A stretch of DNA of 32,241 bases. It comes from an uncultured Bacteroidales bacterium. Lineage in GTDB: Bacteria; Bacteroidota; Bacteroidia; Bacteroidales; Paludibacteraceae. The stretch spans positions 1 to 32,241 of the forward strand of contig CAIYTJ010000713.1 in the NCBI GenBank assembly GCA_903929065.1, read 5' to 3'. The notes under the pieces were generated by a model. The model searched no databases, was not told the DNA's origin, and saw only the letters and a list, made by a program, of their open reading frames with translations. A program made the position numbers and the translations under genes. Positions 9,379 to 16,795 of the stretch are shown here, piece by piece (position 1 is the first letter of the stretch; every line of letters starts with the position of its first letter).

Positions 9379-10326
9379 TCAAATAACTTCAAACTCCATG
9401 ATGGTTTCCCAAACCCGTTCTTTGATTTCTTCAGGAGTAGGGTTTAATTCTTCAGTGGTGAACGTGCCATTCTCAATATCTATTCGCTCGAAAACCATTA
9501 GGTAAAGGGCAAATACGATTTCCAGACTCAACTGGCTGCGAGGTTCCAGCAACGGCATGATTTCGTTCATCATGGCGTAGGTTTTGTAACGGTATTCGGT
9601 TGCTACTTTGTAAAGCTCCCTGATCATTTCACGGAAACCTTGCAATATTTCGCCACCCTGAGCTATGGCAAGCAGTTTCGGCCGGTCAAGATTGTATTTC
9701 ACCATCAAATCTTCGGGAAAATAATTCAAATTGTGCGTATGGTCTTTTACAAAATCACGGATAATATGCACTAAGTAACTGAAAACAGCACACGGTGTCG
9801 CCACTTCTTTCACATCGAAAGCCGGTGCAGTATAATCTTCGTCGTTTTTGATCAATCCGCATAAATGGACGAAAATGGAAGCCGGAGCTACCGATGCTCC
9901 CGAAGCATAATCCAGAAATGACAGCAACGTTGGGAAACCATCGTTGTAAATGTCGTAAACCATGGATTTGGCAAAAGCTTCGAGCGGCCACGAAGGGATG
10001 TGGAATCTTTTGACAGTTTCAATCAATTCTTTTTGGGCAAAATCATCGTTCGAAGCAAACAAAATGGTATTAATCCATTCGGTTACGTTGGCTTCGAACT
10101 GCGCCCTGTCTTCCGGTGCAATAGTTTTATGATCCGATTTGTAATTGTCAATCAAATCGTCGATGGCACGCATAAAATGATAGCAGGTTTTGGCTGCATC
10201 GTAGCGTTCTTCATCCCAAAAATGGGCGGCAATCAGGATATTCGGGTGTTCCACAATCTTTTCGAAATCGATAGTATGGAAAATGTCCGAATAAATTTTT
10301 GTTTTAGACTGAAAAGTTGTTTCCAT
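9379..10326 (-). CDS. Phytoene/squalene synthase family protein (CrtB-like)
   Basis: This 315-residue trans-isoprenyl diphosphate synthase is of the head-to-head type. Both aspartate-rich motifs that bind Mg-diphosphate are visible: D56-D57-L-I-D60 within RAIDDLIDNY, and R190-D191-F-V-K-D195 followed by HTHNLNYFPEDL. The enzyme would join two prenyl diphosphates, giving phytoene or a C30 analogue. The CrtI-type desaturase encoded only 5 bases upstream favours carotenoid over hopanoid use. It starts at the ATG at 10326 and is the last gene of a three-gene operon. Chain length (C30 or C40) cannot be decided from sequence alone. The soluble helical bundle shows no signal peptide. Confidence 0.88.
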   Translation of the reverse strand: METTFQSKTKIYSDIFHTIDFEKIVEHPNILIAAHFWDEERYDAAKTCYHFMRAIDDLIDNYKSDHKTIAPEDRAQFEANVTEWINTILFASNDDFAQKELIETVKRFHIPSWPLEAFAKSMVYDIYNDGFPTLLSFLDYASGASVAPASIFVHLCGLIKNDEDYTAPAFDVKEVATPCAVFSYLVHIIRDFVKDHTHNLNYFPEDLMVKYNLDRPKLLAIAQGGEILQGFREMIRELYKVATEYRYKTYAMMNEIMPLLEPRSQLSLEIVFALYLMVFERIDIENGTFTTEELNPTPEEIKERVWETIMEFEVI

Positions 10327-10331
10327 AATGT

Positions 10332-11822
10332 TTAGTTCAAAATTTCTTTTATAATCCGTTCGCTTGTAAGTTTAGCTCCCAATAAAACGAGTGGAATTCC
10401 GTTTCCAGGGTGTGTACTTCCTCCGACAAAATACAGGTTTTTATACTTGTTATGACGGTTGTGCGGACGAAACCAACCCATTTGAAAAATGGTATGGCTC
10501 AGGCTTCCGAACACCGAACCGTTAGCTACATTGCAATAACTTTCGAATGTTTTCGGCATAAAGCATATTTCAAATTTTATATGCTCTTCAATGTCGGTCA
10601 TTCCGGCTTCTTTCAACCGGCGGATGACTGATTCACGCGCTGAAAGTTTCAACGCTTGCCAGTCCTGATCGGCTTTTTTATCGATATGACCAACCGGAAT
10701 AATCACCGAAAGCGTGTCTTCATTTGCCGGTGCAGCCGATTTGTCGGTGCGAACCGGTGCATGGACATAGAAACTCGGGTTGCCGGACAATGATTTCTCG
10801 TTGAAAATCTTATCCATGCCTTCTTTGTAGGGTTCGTTCAGGAAAATGCTGTGATGGTCGAGTTGTGGATAGATTTTATCGACGCCCCAGTGAAATACAA
10901 TGGCCGAGCAGGAATATTCTTTCCGTTTCAGACGGTTTGCTTTTCGTTTATTGGGCAATAATTGGTCATAAACATACGGCAAATCGGCATTGGCAATCAC
11001 AATTCCGGCAGGAATCGTTTCACCGTTTTCCAACAGAATTCCTTCGGTTTTATTTCCTTTTACCATGATGCTGGCAACCGGTTTTTTGAAATGAAACTGT
11101 ACGCCCAGTCCGGTGGCGGTTTCCATGAGTTTTTCTACAATCCGGTGCATGCCACCGTTGGGGAACAACGCTCCTTCGGCAATTTCAGCTCCCGGTAACA
11201 TGGAGAAAAAAGCGGGCTGGCGGTACGGATTCTGCCCTACATAAATATTCTGAAACGTAAATGCTTTTTGTAGGCGGTGATCGGTGAAAAACCGTTTAAT
11301 GTAATCGGATTGTTTGATCCATGTTTTCAGTTTAATCAGCAACCAGATGCTTTTCAGGTTGATAAACTGGAAAATGTGGTAGAAATTTCGTCCAAGCAAC
11401 CCGTTCATCGACCTGTCAAAGAAATCATATCCTTCCTTGATATATTTTTCATATTGTGCATGGCTGCCTGTTTCAATGGTTTCGAGCTGCGCTTTCATTT
11501 TTTCCGGATCGCGCGTGAAGGCAAAATCGGTTCCATCGCCGAAAAACAATTTATAAACCGGTTCGAGCGAAGTGGTTTCCAGTTCGGCATCCATATCCAT
11601 TCCCAACGCCGAAAAAACCTGACGGTAAAGCGATGGCATCAGCAAAATGGTTGCACCCAGGTCGAAACGATGGCCTTCCTGCACCATTTGTCCGCAACGG
11701 CCGCCGGGGTTGGCGTTTTTCTCGAAAACCTCCACGGCAAAACCATTTTGTGCCAGAAAAACAGCGGTGGCAAGACCACCGACTCCGGCACCGATTATGA
11801 CTGCTTTTTGCTGATTGTCCAT
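10332..11822 (-). CDS. Phytoene desaturase family FAD oxidoreductase (CrtI-like)
   Basis: This 496-residue flavoprotein begins with the Rossmann dinucleotide motif G11-A-G13-V-G-G16, followed by E-K and PGGRCG, as in carotenoid desaturases. The C-terminal segment YFVGGSTHPGNGIPLVLLG is the diagnostic CrtI signature for FAD binding near the substrate channel. It would introduce double bases into phytoene or a C30 homologue, or isomerise or oxidise a later intermediate. The start is the ATG at 11822; an in-frame TTG one codon earlier is less likely. The gene lies 11 bases after the SDR gene and 5 bases before the CrtB-like gene. Only one CrtI-type gene is present in the window, and no cyclase, hydroxylase or ketolase was seen. 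Confidence 0.9.
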   Translation of the reverse strand: MDNQQKAVIIGAGVGGLATAVFLAQNGFAVEVFEKNANPGGRCGQMVQEGHRFDLGATILLMPSLYRQVFSALGMDMDAELETTSLEPVYKLFFGDGTDFAFTRDPEKMKAQLETIETGSHAQYEKYIKEGYDFFDRSMNGLLGRNFYHIFQFINLKSIWLLIKLKTWIKQSDYIKRFFTDHRLQKAFTFQNIYVGQNPYRQPAFFSMLPGAEIAEGALFPNGGMHRIVEKLMETATGLGVQFHFKKPVASIMVKGNKTEGILLENGETIPAGIVIANADLPYVYDQLLPNKRKANRLKRKEYSCSAIVFHWGVDKIYPQLDHHSIFLNEPYKEGMDKIFNEKSLSGNPSFYVHAPVRTDKSAAPANEDTLSVIIPVGHIDKKADQDWQALKLSARESVIRRLKEAGMTDIEEHIKFEICFMPKTFESYCNVANGSVFGSLSHTIFQMGWFRPHNRHNKYKNLYFVGGSTHPGNGIPLVLLGAKLTSERIIKEILN

Positions 11823-11833
11823 CAATCCTTATT

Positions 11834-12832
11834 CTATAAATTGATTAAATTCGCGTTTGCCAAATCCTGAATAATCCGGTTCATTACTTCATTGATATGT
11901 TCGTCTGGTTCTTTATTCATGGTGTTTTCTTTGTACCATGCAATAATTTCTTTTGCGCCTTCACGGAATGAAATCTGAGGATGGTAATCGGGAACAAACT
12001 TTTTGATCTTCGAATTGTCGAAAATCATGCTGTGTGATTTATCGCCCAGCAGGCTGTCGCCAATGGTTTTATCGTACCGTGCAATTATTTCGGACGGAAC
12101 ATGAATCAACTTGGGCGTCACACCTAATTCGGCGGCAAGAGTCATGAAAATGCTGTTCCACGTCAGCCATTCGTCGGAAGTAATGTGGAAAGCCTCGTTG
12201 ATGGCGCTTTTATTTCCCAATAAACCCACCAACCCCACGGCAAAATCGCGGTGATGAGTGAGCGGCCAAATGGAAGTGCCGTCGCCATGAACCACCACGG
12301 GCAACCCGCGAAGCATACGGTGTAAAACGGTATAACCGCCCTGCACGGGAACCATCGTTTTGCTGTAGGTGTGCGAGGGACGGATAATGGTATACGGAAA
12401 TCCGCTATTTGCGAACTCGGAAACTAGCAGATTTTCGCACGCTATTTTATTCCGGGAATATTCCCAAAAAGGATTTTCCAACGGCGTTTCTTCGGTAACA
12501 GGCAGGGTAGAGGGCGGAGTCTGGTACGCCGAGGCGGAACTGATAAACACAAACTGGTCGGTTTTGCCGGTAAAGAGCCTTATATCGTTCAAAATATGTT
12601 CGGTTGTGTAGGCAATAAAATCGACTACGGCATCGAAATGATGGCCGGCAATCGCCTTTTCGGTTTCTTCCACCTGGCGGATATCAGCAACAATGGTTTT
12701 TGCTCCCTGTACGTTACGGATGCCGGAGGAAATGCCCCGGTTTAAATGGTATAAATCAATGCCGTGGCTGATGGCTATTTCCGAACATGCCGAACTGATA
12801 TTGCCTGTGCCGCCGATAAATAAGACTTTCAT
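11834..12832 (-). CDS. NAD-dependent epimerase/dehydratase (extended SDR)
   Basis: This 332-residue extended short-chain dehydrogenase has the nucleotide-binding motif GGTGNIS at residues 7-13. A serine-rich strand lies at FISSASAY, and the catalytic Tyr-Lys pair is Y125-x3-K129. The mid-region resembles nucleoside-diphosphate-sugar epimerases and dehydratases, so a sugar-nucleotide substrate is possible, but the sequence does not name it. It is the first gene of an operon with the CrtI- and CrtB-like genes. A role in glycosylating or otherwise tailoring the isoprenoid product would fit, but this is inference from position. The start is the ATG at 12832, just downstream of a good -7 box. Confidence 0.82.
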   Translation of the reverse strand: MKVLFIGGTGNISSACSEIAISHGIDLYHLNRGISSGIRNVQGAKTIVADIRQVEETEKAIAGHHFDAVVDFIAYTTEHILNDIRLFTGKTDQFVFISSASAYQTPPSTLPVTEETPLENPFWEYSRNKIACENLLVSEFANSGFPYTIIRPSHTYSKTMVPVQGGYTVLHRMLRGLPVVVHGDGTSIWPLTHHRDFAVGLVGLLGNKSAINEAFHITSDEWLTWNSIFMTLAAELGVTPKLIHVPSEIIARYDKTIGDSLLGDKSHSMIFDNSKIKKFVPDYHPQISFREGAKEIIAWYKENTMNKEPDEHINEVMNRIIQDLANANLINL

Positions 12833-12854
12833 ACGGATTAATCTTTTATTTTTG

Positions 12855-12882
12855 CAAAGATATAAAAAAGTGTGAATTACAA
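12855..12882 (-). promoter_or_regulatory. Promoter of the SDR-crtI-crtB operon
   Basis: On the minus strand TATCTTTG (12862-12855) matches the Bacteroidota -7 consensus. A TTG at 12882-12880, 17 bases away, can serve as the -33 element. The box lies 22 bases before the SDR start codon. It is divergent from the methyltransferase promoter, with about 135 bases between them. Confidence 0.65.
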
Positions 12883-13016
12883 TACCGAGTATGAATATTC
12901 TTTTTAATATAATTAATTGAATAAATTATTACGCTCAACCAACTGACCACCAACGTGAATTTTAATAAATAAGGTTGTTGTGTAAAGTTCATTGTTTATC
13001 TATAAATCCGAACCTT

Positions 13017-13051
13017 TTTGAAATAAAAAGACTCGAACCTGCCTACCTTTG
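13017..13051 (+). promoter_or_regulatory. Promoter of the methyltransferase gene
   Basis: TTTG at 13017-13020 is followed after 23 bases by TACCTTTG at 13044-13051, matching the Bacteroidota TTTG / TAnnTTTG promoter. The -7 box contains the TTG at 13049 that opens the longest reading frame. This argues that translation starts at the ATG at 13082 instead. Confidence 0.65.
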
Positions 13052-13081
13052 ATAATATTACCCACCATTAAATCACCTTTT

Positions 13082-13849
13082 ATGCTATTTATTTCAACCC
13101 TGTACAAAGCAATCTATTGGTATATCAGTACCATCGACAGGAAAAAAGAAGTGCTTTTTATGAATTACGGTTATCATGATTCGTCTGAGGAAATTAAGCT
13201 TCAGCAAGTTGATGAAATAAACCGGTATTCCATTCAGTTATATTACCGTCTGGCCAAAATGGTCGATATTCATCACAAAGATATTGTGGAAGTAGGCAGC
13301 GGACGTGGCGGCGGACTGGCCTATATCACCAAACGATTTACACCTTCCTCGGCTCTGGGAATCGATTTGAATAAGAAGGCCGCCAAATTTGGAAACGCGC
13401 ATTATAACCTGAAGGGACTGACTTTCAGGCAGGGCAATGCGCAACAGCTGGATGTGCCTAACGATAGTGTCGACGTGGTTTTCAATGTCGAATCGTCGCA
13501 CCGGTACCCGAAAATGAAATTGTTTTTAGATGAAGTGTACCGGATTCTAAAGCCCGGTGGACACTTTATGTTTACCGATTTTCGGGTCAAAAAGGAAATG
13601 GAAAAACTAACCCACCTGCTGGCTCAATACCGGTTTGTGAAATTTGACGAGCAGCAGATTAATAACGAAGTGGTGGAAGCGTTGAAACTGGATGACCTCC
13701 GGCGAAAAAAATTAATAAACCGTTATGCACCGCCATTTTTTCGAAAGGCATTTCGCGATTTTGCCGGCAGCAAAGGCTCTCCAACCTTTAATGATATCAA
13801 AAGCGGGGAAATGGTGTATTTTGTGTTTGGATTTCAGAAGCCGTTCTAA
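13082..13849 (+). CDS. SAM-dependent class I methyltransferase
   Basis: This 255-residue protein has a class I methyltransferase core. Motif I is VEVGSGRGGG at about residues 69-78, with the SAM-ribose acidic residue D95 in GIDLN. Motif II is near DVVFNVESSHRYP, and LDEVYRILKPGGHFMFTDF is typical of lipid and small-molecule methyltransferases. Overall it resembles enzymes that methylate lipid-like hydroxyls, such as phthiotriol methyltransferases. A hydrophobic N-terminal stretch (LFISTLYKAIYWYI) may help membrane association. It is divergently placed from the SDR-crtI-crtB operon, so tailoring of an isoprenoid or polar lipid is possible but unproven. The ATG at 13082 is preferred because the longer TTG start lies in the promoter. 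Its 3' end overlaps the convergent neighbouring gene by three bases. Confidence 0.82.
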   Translation: MLFISTLYKAIYWYISTIDRKKEVLFMNYGYHDSSEEIKLQQVDEINRYSIQLYYRLAKMVDIHHKDIVEVGSGRGGGLAYITKRFTPSSALGIDLNKKAAKFGNAHYNLKGLTFRQGNAQQLDVPNDSVDVVFNVESSHRYPKMKLFLDEVYRILKPGGHFMFTDFRVKKEMEKLTHLLAQYRFVKFDEQQINNEVVEALKLDDLRRKKLINRYAPPFFRKAFRDFAGSKGSPTFNDIKSGEMVYFVFGFQKPF

Positions 13850-14616
13850 AAAATTACCCCCAGATTTATACCGTACGATTCGTATTGGGAATAGGCATTG
13901 GTTGGTGAGAACTGGATATTGATATCGGCACCAATGGTGAGGTAAAAGCTTTTGAAAACTTTGTACCCAAAAGTATATGAAGCATCGATGGAAGGTGCTA
14001 TGTATTGGGTTTGGAACATGTACGAATAACCGGCATCGAGGGCAAAGCTGCTCAATGTCTTTTTGCCGGGATTGAAATACCGCAAATCAATCATCAACGG
14101 CACCAGTGTTTCGTTCAAAATGGATTTAAAGCCTGTGGTAGCTCCAACGGCAATGCTGTGGTAAAGAAAAAAATCGTAGGTAACGTTTAGTTTGTACGAA
14201 CCGATGGCCAGATTGTCTGACGTAGCCACATCAGGTGTGAAAAAGTCGCCGATACCGGCCTGAATGATAAAAAGTTGTTTTTTGGCAATCGGTACGGTGC
14301 TTTCAGTTGATTCAGACAAAGGCTCAGGCACAGGTGTGTTTTCAGTGGATGCATTTTTTGCCAGATATTCCCGGATTTGGCGTTTTGTGACATTCATTTT
14401 TAAGGTATGTACACCGGCATCTCCAATGTCAGCGACAGGAATTAAAAGCTGGCCGCGATCGGTATCAATTTTCACTGTTTTGTTTGGACCGAGATTGACT
14501 AATTTACCGCAAATAATATCTCCATTTTTTAGAAACAACGTGTCCTGCACTGCTTCTTGTGCCGATACAGCTGTGCAAAGTAGAATAAATACGAAGAATA
14601 AGAATTGCTTTTTCAT
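13846..14616 (-). CDS. Outer membrane beta-barrel protein, unknown function
   Basis: This 256-residue protein has a clear signal peptide ending near VSAQ (residues 17-20). Residues about 25-62 form a small beta-rich domain, opening with DTLFLKNGDIICGKL, a pattern common at the start of Bacteroidota envelope proteins. A low-complexity linker rich in Glu, Ser, Thr and Pro covers about residues 90-112. From about residue 117 to the end there are alternating amphipathic strands with aromatic girdles, and the last residue is Phe, as expected for a BAM-inserted outer-membrane barrel. It follows the ATP-grasp gene on the same strand after a 33-base spacer holding a GC-rich hairpin. Its stop overlaps the convergent methyltransferase stop. 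I do not recognise a specific family. Confidence 0.7.
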   Translation of the reverse strand: MKKQFLFFVFILLCTAVSAQEAVQDTLFLKNGDIICGKLVNLGPNKTVKIDTDRGQLLIPVADIGDAGVHTLKMNVTKRQIREYLAKNASTENTPVPEPLSESTESTVPIAKKQLFIIQAGIGDFFTPDVATSDNLAIGSYKLNVTYDFFLYHSIAVGATTGFKSILNETLVPLMIDLRYFNPGKKTLSSFALDAGYSYMFQTQYIAPSIDASYTFGYKVFKSFYLTIGADINIQFSPTNAYSQYESYGINLGVIF

Positions 14617-14621
14617 ATTAT

Positions 14622-14646
14622 AAGCCCCCTTTTGGGGGTTTGGGGG
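14622..14646 (-). repeat. GC-rich hairpin between the ATP-grasp and barrel genes
   Basis: CCCCC and GGGGG are separated by four T, with the stem extended by A-T and G-T pairs, and a second GGGGG follows. It fills most of the 33-base spacer. It may act as a partial terminator or mRNA processing site, limiting expression of the barrel gene relative to its upstream partners. Confidence 0.5.
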
Positions 14647-14649
14647 TCT

Positions 14650-15789
14650 TTAAACAATCAAATGCGGCACGAACCGGCTCAGATTATCGGTTATCAGCGT
14701 GTTAGTTTCGCGTATACCGATTCCGGCAGCTTCCTGACCCACCACCCAACTTCCGATGAGCGGATAATTGCCATCAAACTCCGGTAGCGGACATAATTCC
14801 TGATAAATAAAACCTTCTTCACCGTAATCGCCTTTGGTTTCGGAAATCAACTTTCCATTGTCGAAAAGCTGAATATTCGCTCCTTCACGCGACAGGATAG
14901 GCTTTTTGGCATAACTGAAACCGAGCGAAGTTTTCTCAACCTCGGTGAACGAGGGTAATAAATTCGGATGTCCGGGATTCAGCTTCCATAAAACAGGCAG
15001 AATGGCTTTGTTGGATAAAATCATTTTCCAACTCGGTTCAATCCAGAATGTTTTGTTGCGGTCGGGGATAATATGATTGCCAAACTCTTCGTTTGCCAGC
15101 CATTCCCACGGATACAATTTGAAAATGTTTTTAATCGGCAGTTCATCCAGGTCGCGGAATTCAAACCGGTCGACGTTCCATCCAATATCAGGCAGGTTGA
15201 TAAATTTGGTGTCGTATCCGGCCTGAATAGCGCAATCCCGCATGTATTCGGTCGTGGTCAGGTCTTCCAGGTTTTCCTCCATGGCCGCGAAATGCAATGT
15301 GCCTTCGTGCAGGTATTCTTTCAGATATTTCCAGTAAGCAATCAGTTTTTCATGTATGGAATTGAACTGGTCGTTTTTCGGAAACTTATCCTGCAGCCAG
15401 TACCATTGCACCACCGACGATTCAAAAAGCGAAGTCGGCGTATCGGCATTAAATTCCAGCAATTTCGGCACGCCGTCTTTCATCGAAAAATCGAAACGTC
15501 CGTAAATAGCTGGTGCATCATCGTTCCATGTGTTTTCAATATGTGGCACAAACCATTCGGGAATATGAAACCGACGGTACAGTTTGTTGTCCATCACATA
15601 TTGTACGGCTTCGAGGCTCATTTCCCAAAGATCATTGGTGGCTTTTTCGATGGTGTCGATTTCCGTCATGTTGAATTCGTAGTAAGCCGATTCGTCCCAA
15701 TACGTATTGTCCAGCGTATGAAAACCAAATCCGAGTGCTTCCACTTTCGATTGCCAATCAGGGCGGGGTGAGGTAGTTCTTCTTTTCAT
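14650..15789 (-). CDS. Glutathionylspermidine synthase-like ATP-grasp protein (YgiC/YjfC type)
   Basis: This 379-residue protein matches the synthetase half of the glutathionylspermidine synthase family and lacks any amidase domain. Diagnostic segments are IYGRFDF (residues 95-101), then the substrate-loop motif LLEFNADTPTS at residues 110-120, and WIEPSWKMILSNKAILPVLW further on, which supplies ATP-grasp residues. The C-terminal region (YGEEGFIYQEL, then GSWVVG) completes the ATP-grasp fold. Members form amide bonds using ATP. E. coli YgiC and YjfC are the stand-alone forms and their substrates are not settled. It starts at the ATG at 15789, three bases after a YgiB-like lipoprotein gene, which is also the E. 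coli arrangement. Literal glutathionylspermidine synthesis is doubtful in this phylum. Confidence 0.87.
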   Translation of the reverse strand: MKRRTTSPRPDWQSKVEALGFGFHTLDNTYWDESAYYEFNMTEIDTIEKATNDLWEMSLEAVQYVMDNKLYRRFHIPEWFVPHIENTWNDDAPAIYGRFDFSMKDGVPKLLEFNADTPTSLFESSVVQWYWLQDKFPKNDQFNSIHEKLIAYWKYLKEYLHEGTLHFAAMEENLEDLTTTEYMRDCAIQAGYDTKFINLPDIGWNVDRFEFRDLDELPIKNIFKLYPWEWLANEEFGNHIIPDRNKTFWIEPSWKMILSNKAILPVLWKLNPGHPNLLPSFTEVEKTSLGFSYAKKPILSREGANIQLFDNGKLISETKGDYGEEGFIYQELCPLPEFDGNYPLIGSWVVGQEAAGIGIRETNTLITDNLSRFVPHLIV

Positions 15790-15792
15790 AAT

Positions 15793-16113
15793 TTAGGATG
15801 AAACATGAAAAGCACTGCCGCCAAATCCACCACGAACGGTAGCGCTTTTAAATGAACTGCTCCCAATATTGGAGCCTTCGTGAATGCCACCGGAATAATA
15901 ACCTGCGCGGTAATATCCGTTGCCCATAAATAAACCGTACGGGCGAAATACATAGAAACCGCCATAATGAGAACCATTTCCGTGAGTCTGGGTATAATTT
16001 GCTGTGGTGTCGGAGCGCATGTATACTTTTTGGTCACGTTGGGTTTTGGGATTATTGCAAGCCGCAAGCGTAGCCGAAACCAACACCAATTTTATGATTT
16101 TCGATTTTTTCAT
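15793..16113 (-). CDS. Small Gly-rich lipoprotein, YgiB/DUF1190-like
   Basis: This 106-residue lipoprotein has lipobox LAAC with the lipidated cysteine at residue 19. The mature part is rich in Gly, Tyr and Ser and contains no hydrophobic helix. Near the C-terminus it has TVRGGFGGSA, with RGGFG at residues 94-98. E. coli YgiB (DUF1190) carries a very similar C-terminal TRGGFGES and is encoded next to ygiC. Gene order is the same here, with only three bases to the ATP-grasp gene. The rest of the sequence is much shorter than YgiB and not clearly alignable, so the relation rests on the motif and context. A role as the target or partner of the ATP-grasp enzyme is a hypothesis. Confidence 0.65.
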   Translation of the reverse strand: MKKSKIIKLVLVSATLAACNNPKTQRDQKVYMRSDTTANYTQTHGNGSHYGGFYVFRPYGLFMGNGYYRAGYYSGGIHEGSNIGSSSFKSATVRGGFGGSAFHVSS

Positions 16114-16116
16114 GGC

Positions 16117-16434
16117 TTATTTCACGGTTATATAAATCTCGTAATCTTTCCGCAGAAAAACATTTTTGGTTTCGCCGTTATCGTTTTCTGCTTCTTCGGA
16201 AGTAATCCCCAATGAAGGCAAAGTATCTCGGTGAATAACAGTTTTTGCCAAAACTTTATGAAACCAGATTTTGTTGGTGGTAATCATTACATCGAGACTG
16301 TCGTTGAGATGATCTACCTGGATGCTGGTTTCGATGGCTCCGTTTTTTTGCACTTCTTTCACTTTATCCTCGTTGCAGGACTGGAAGGCAAGTATGCATA
16401 TTGGTAAGAAAAGATAAAAAATGATTTTCTTCAT
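16117..16434 (-). CDS. Small putative lipoprotein, unknown function
   Basis: This 105-residue protein starts at the ATG at 16434 and has a signal sequence ending at AFQSC, giving a probable lipidated Cys at residue 20. The lipobox is imperfect but acceptable for Bacteroidota. The mature domain is acidic and mainly beta-rich, with the segments SLDVMITTNKIWFHK and DYEIYITVK. I recognise no family. Its stop codon is separated by three bases from the YgiB-like gene, so the two small lipoproteins and the ATP-grasp enzyme form one transcript. This suggests an envelope-located partner of the same system. Confidence 0.65.
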   Translation of the reverse strand: MKKIIFYLFLPICILAFQSCNEDKVKEVQKNGAIETSIQVDHLNDSLDVMITTNKIWFHKVLAKTVIHRDTLPSLGITSEEAENDNGETKNVFLRKDYEIYITVK

Positions 16435-16465
16435 ATGAATAGTTTTTAGTTGAATTTTCTTCCTG

Positions 16466-16476
16466 CAAAGATTATA
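16466..16476 (-). promoter_or_regulatory. Near-match -7 box before the lipoprotein/ATP-grasp operon
   Basis: TATAATCTTTG on the minus strand has three rather than two bases between TA and TTTG, so it is an imperfect match to the consensus. It lies about 31 bases before the first lipoprotein start, the right place for a promoter. Confidence 0.3.
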
Positions 16477-16530
16477 AAAAATATTTAAATTAACGGCAAT
16501 TTTGCTGTGAAATTTGAATGAAATGCAATT

Positions 16531-16560
16531 AAAAAAGCTACAGGTAAATTTCTGTAGCTT
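16531..16560 (-). terminator. Terminator of the dxs-chitinase operon
   Basis: On the minus strand AAGCTACAG and CTGTAGCTT form a nine-base-pair stem with an eight-base loop, directly followed by a T-run. It lies 22 bases after the stop codon of the two-TM peptide gene. Confidence 0.85.
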
Positions 16561-16582
16561 AAAAATAAATGATAGAATGATT

Positions 16583-16777
16583 TTATTTATTGGTTTTATT
16601 TTTTAAAACCATTCTGAAAATAACAAAAGCCACCAGAATTATGGCAAATCCAGCCAGAAAAGCTACCAACGAATCGGAGTTGAAACTTCTGAAATAAAAT
16701 CTTCTGGCCAAGACCGCAAACAGAATAAGAACTATTCCGATAATCAGCGTTTTTGATTTTGCAGGAGTTTTTTGCAT
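16583..16777 (-). CDS. Small two-TM membrane protein, unknown function
   Basis: This 64-residue protein has two predicted membrane helices (about residues 10-27 and 37-58), a basic N-terminus and a basic C-terminal tail. The loop between the helices carries Arg and Ser residues. I recognise no family. The start is the ATG at 16777, 18 bases after the chitinase stop, and a terminator follows, so it is the last gene of the dxs-chitinase unit. The length and clean spacing support a real gene, but nothing shows its role. Confidence 0.6.
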   Translation of the reverse strand: MQKTPAKSKTLIIGIVLILFAVLARRFYFRSFNSDSLVAFLAGFAIILVAFVIFRMVLKNKTNK

Positions 16778-16795
16778 AATACTGAAAGTTGAAAT

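Noticed and set aside
11277-11870. 197-codon plus-strand open frame antisense to the CrtI-like gene
   Set aside because: It lies opposite a clear FAD oxidoreductase; no motif or start signal supports it.
15073-15771. 232-codon plus-strand open frame antisense to the ATP-grasp gene
   Set aside because: The minus-strand frame has strong family motifs; the plus frame has no recognisable domain and is a shadow.
15786-16067. 93-codon minus-strand open frame overlapping the YgiB-like gene in another frame
   Set aside because: The overlapping 106-codon frame has a lipobox, proper spacing and the RGGFG motif; this one has none.
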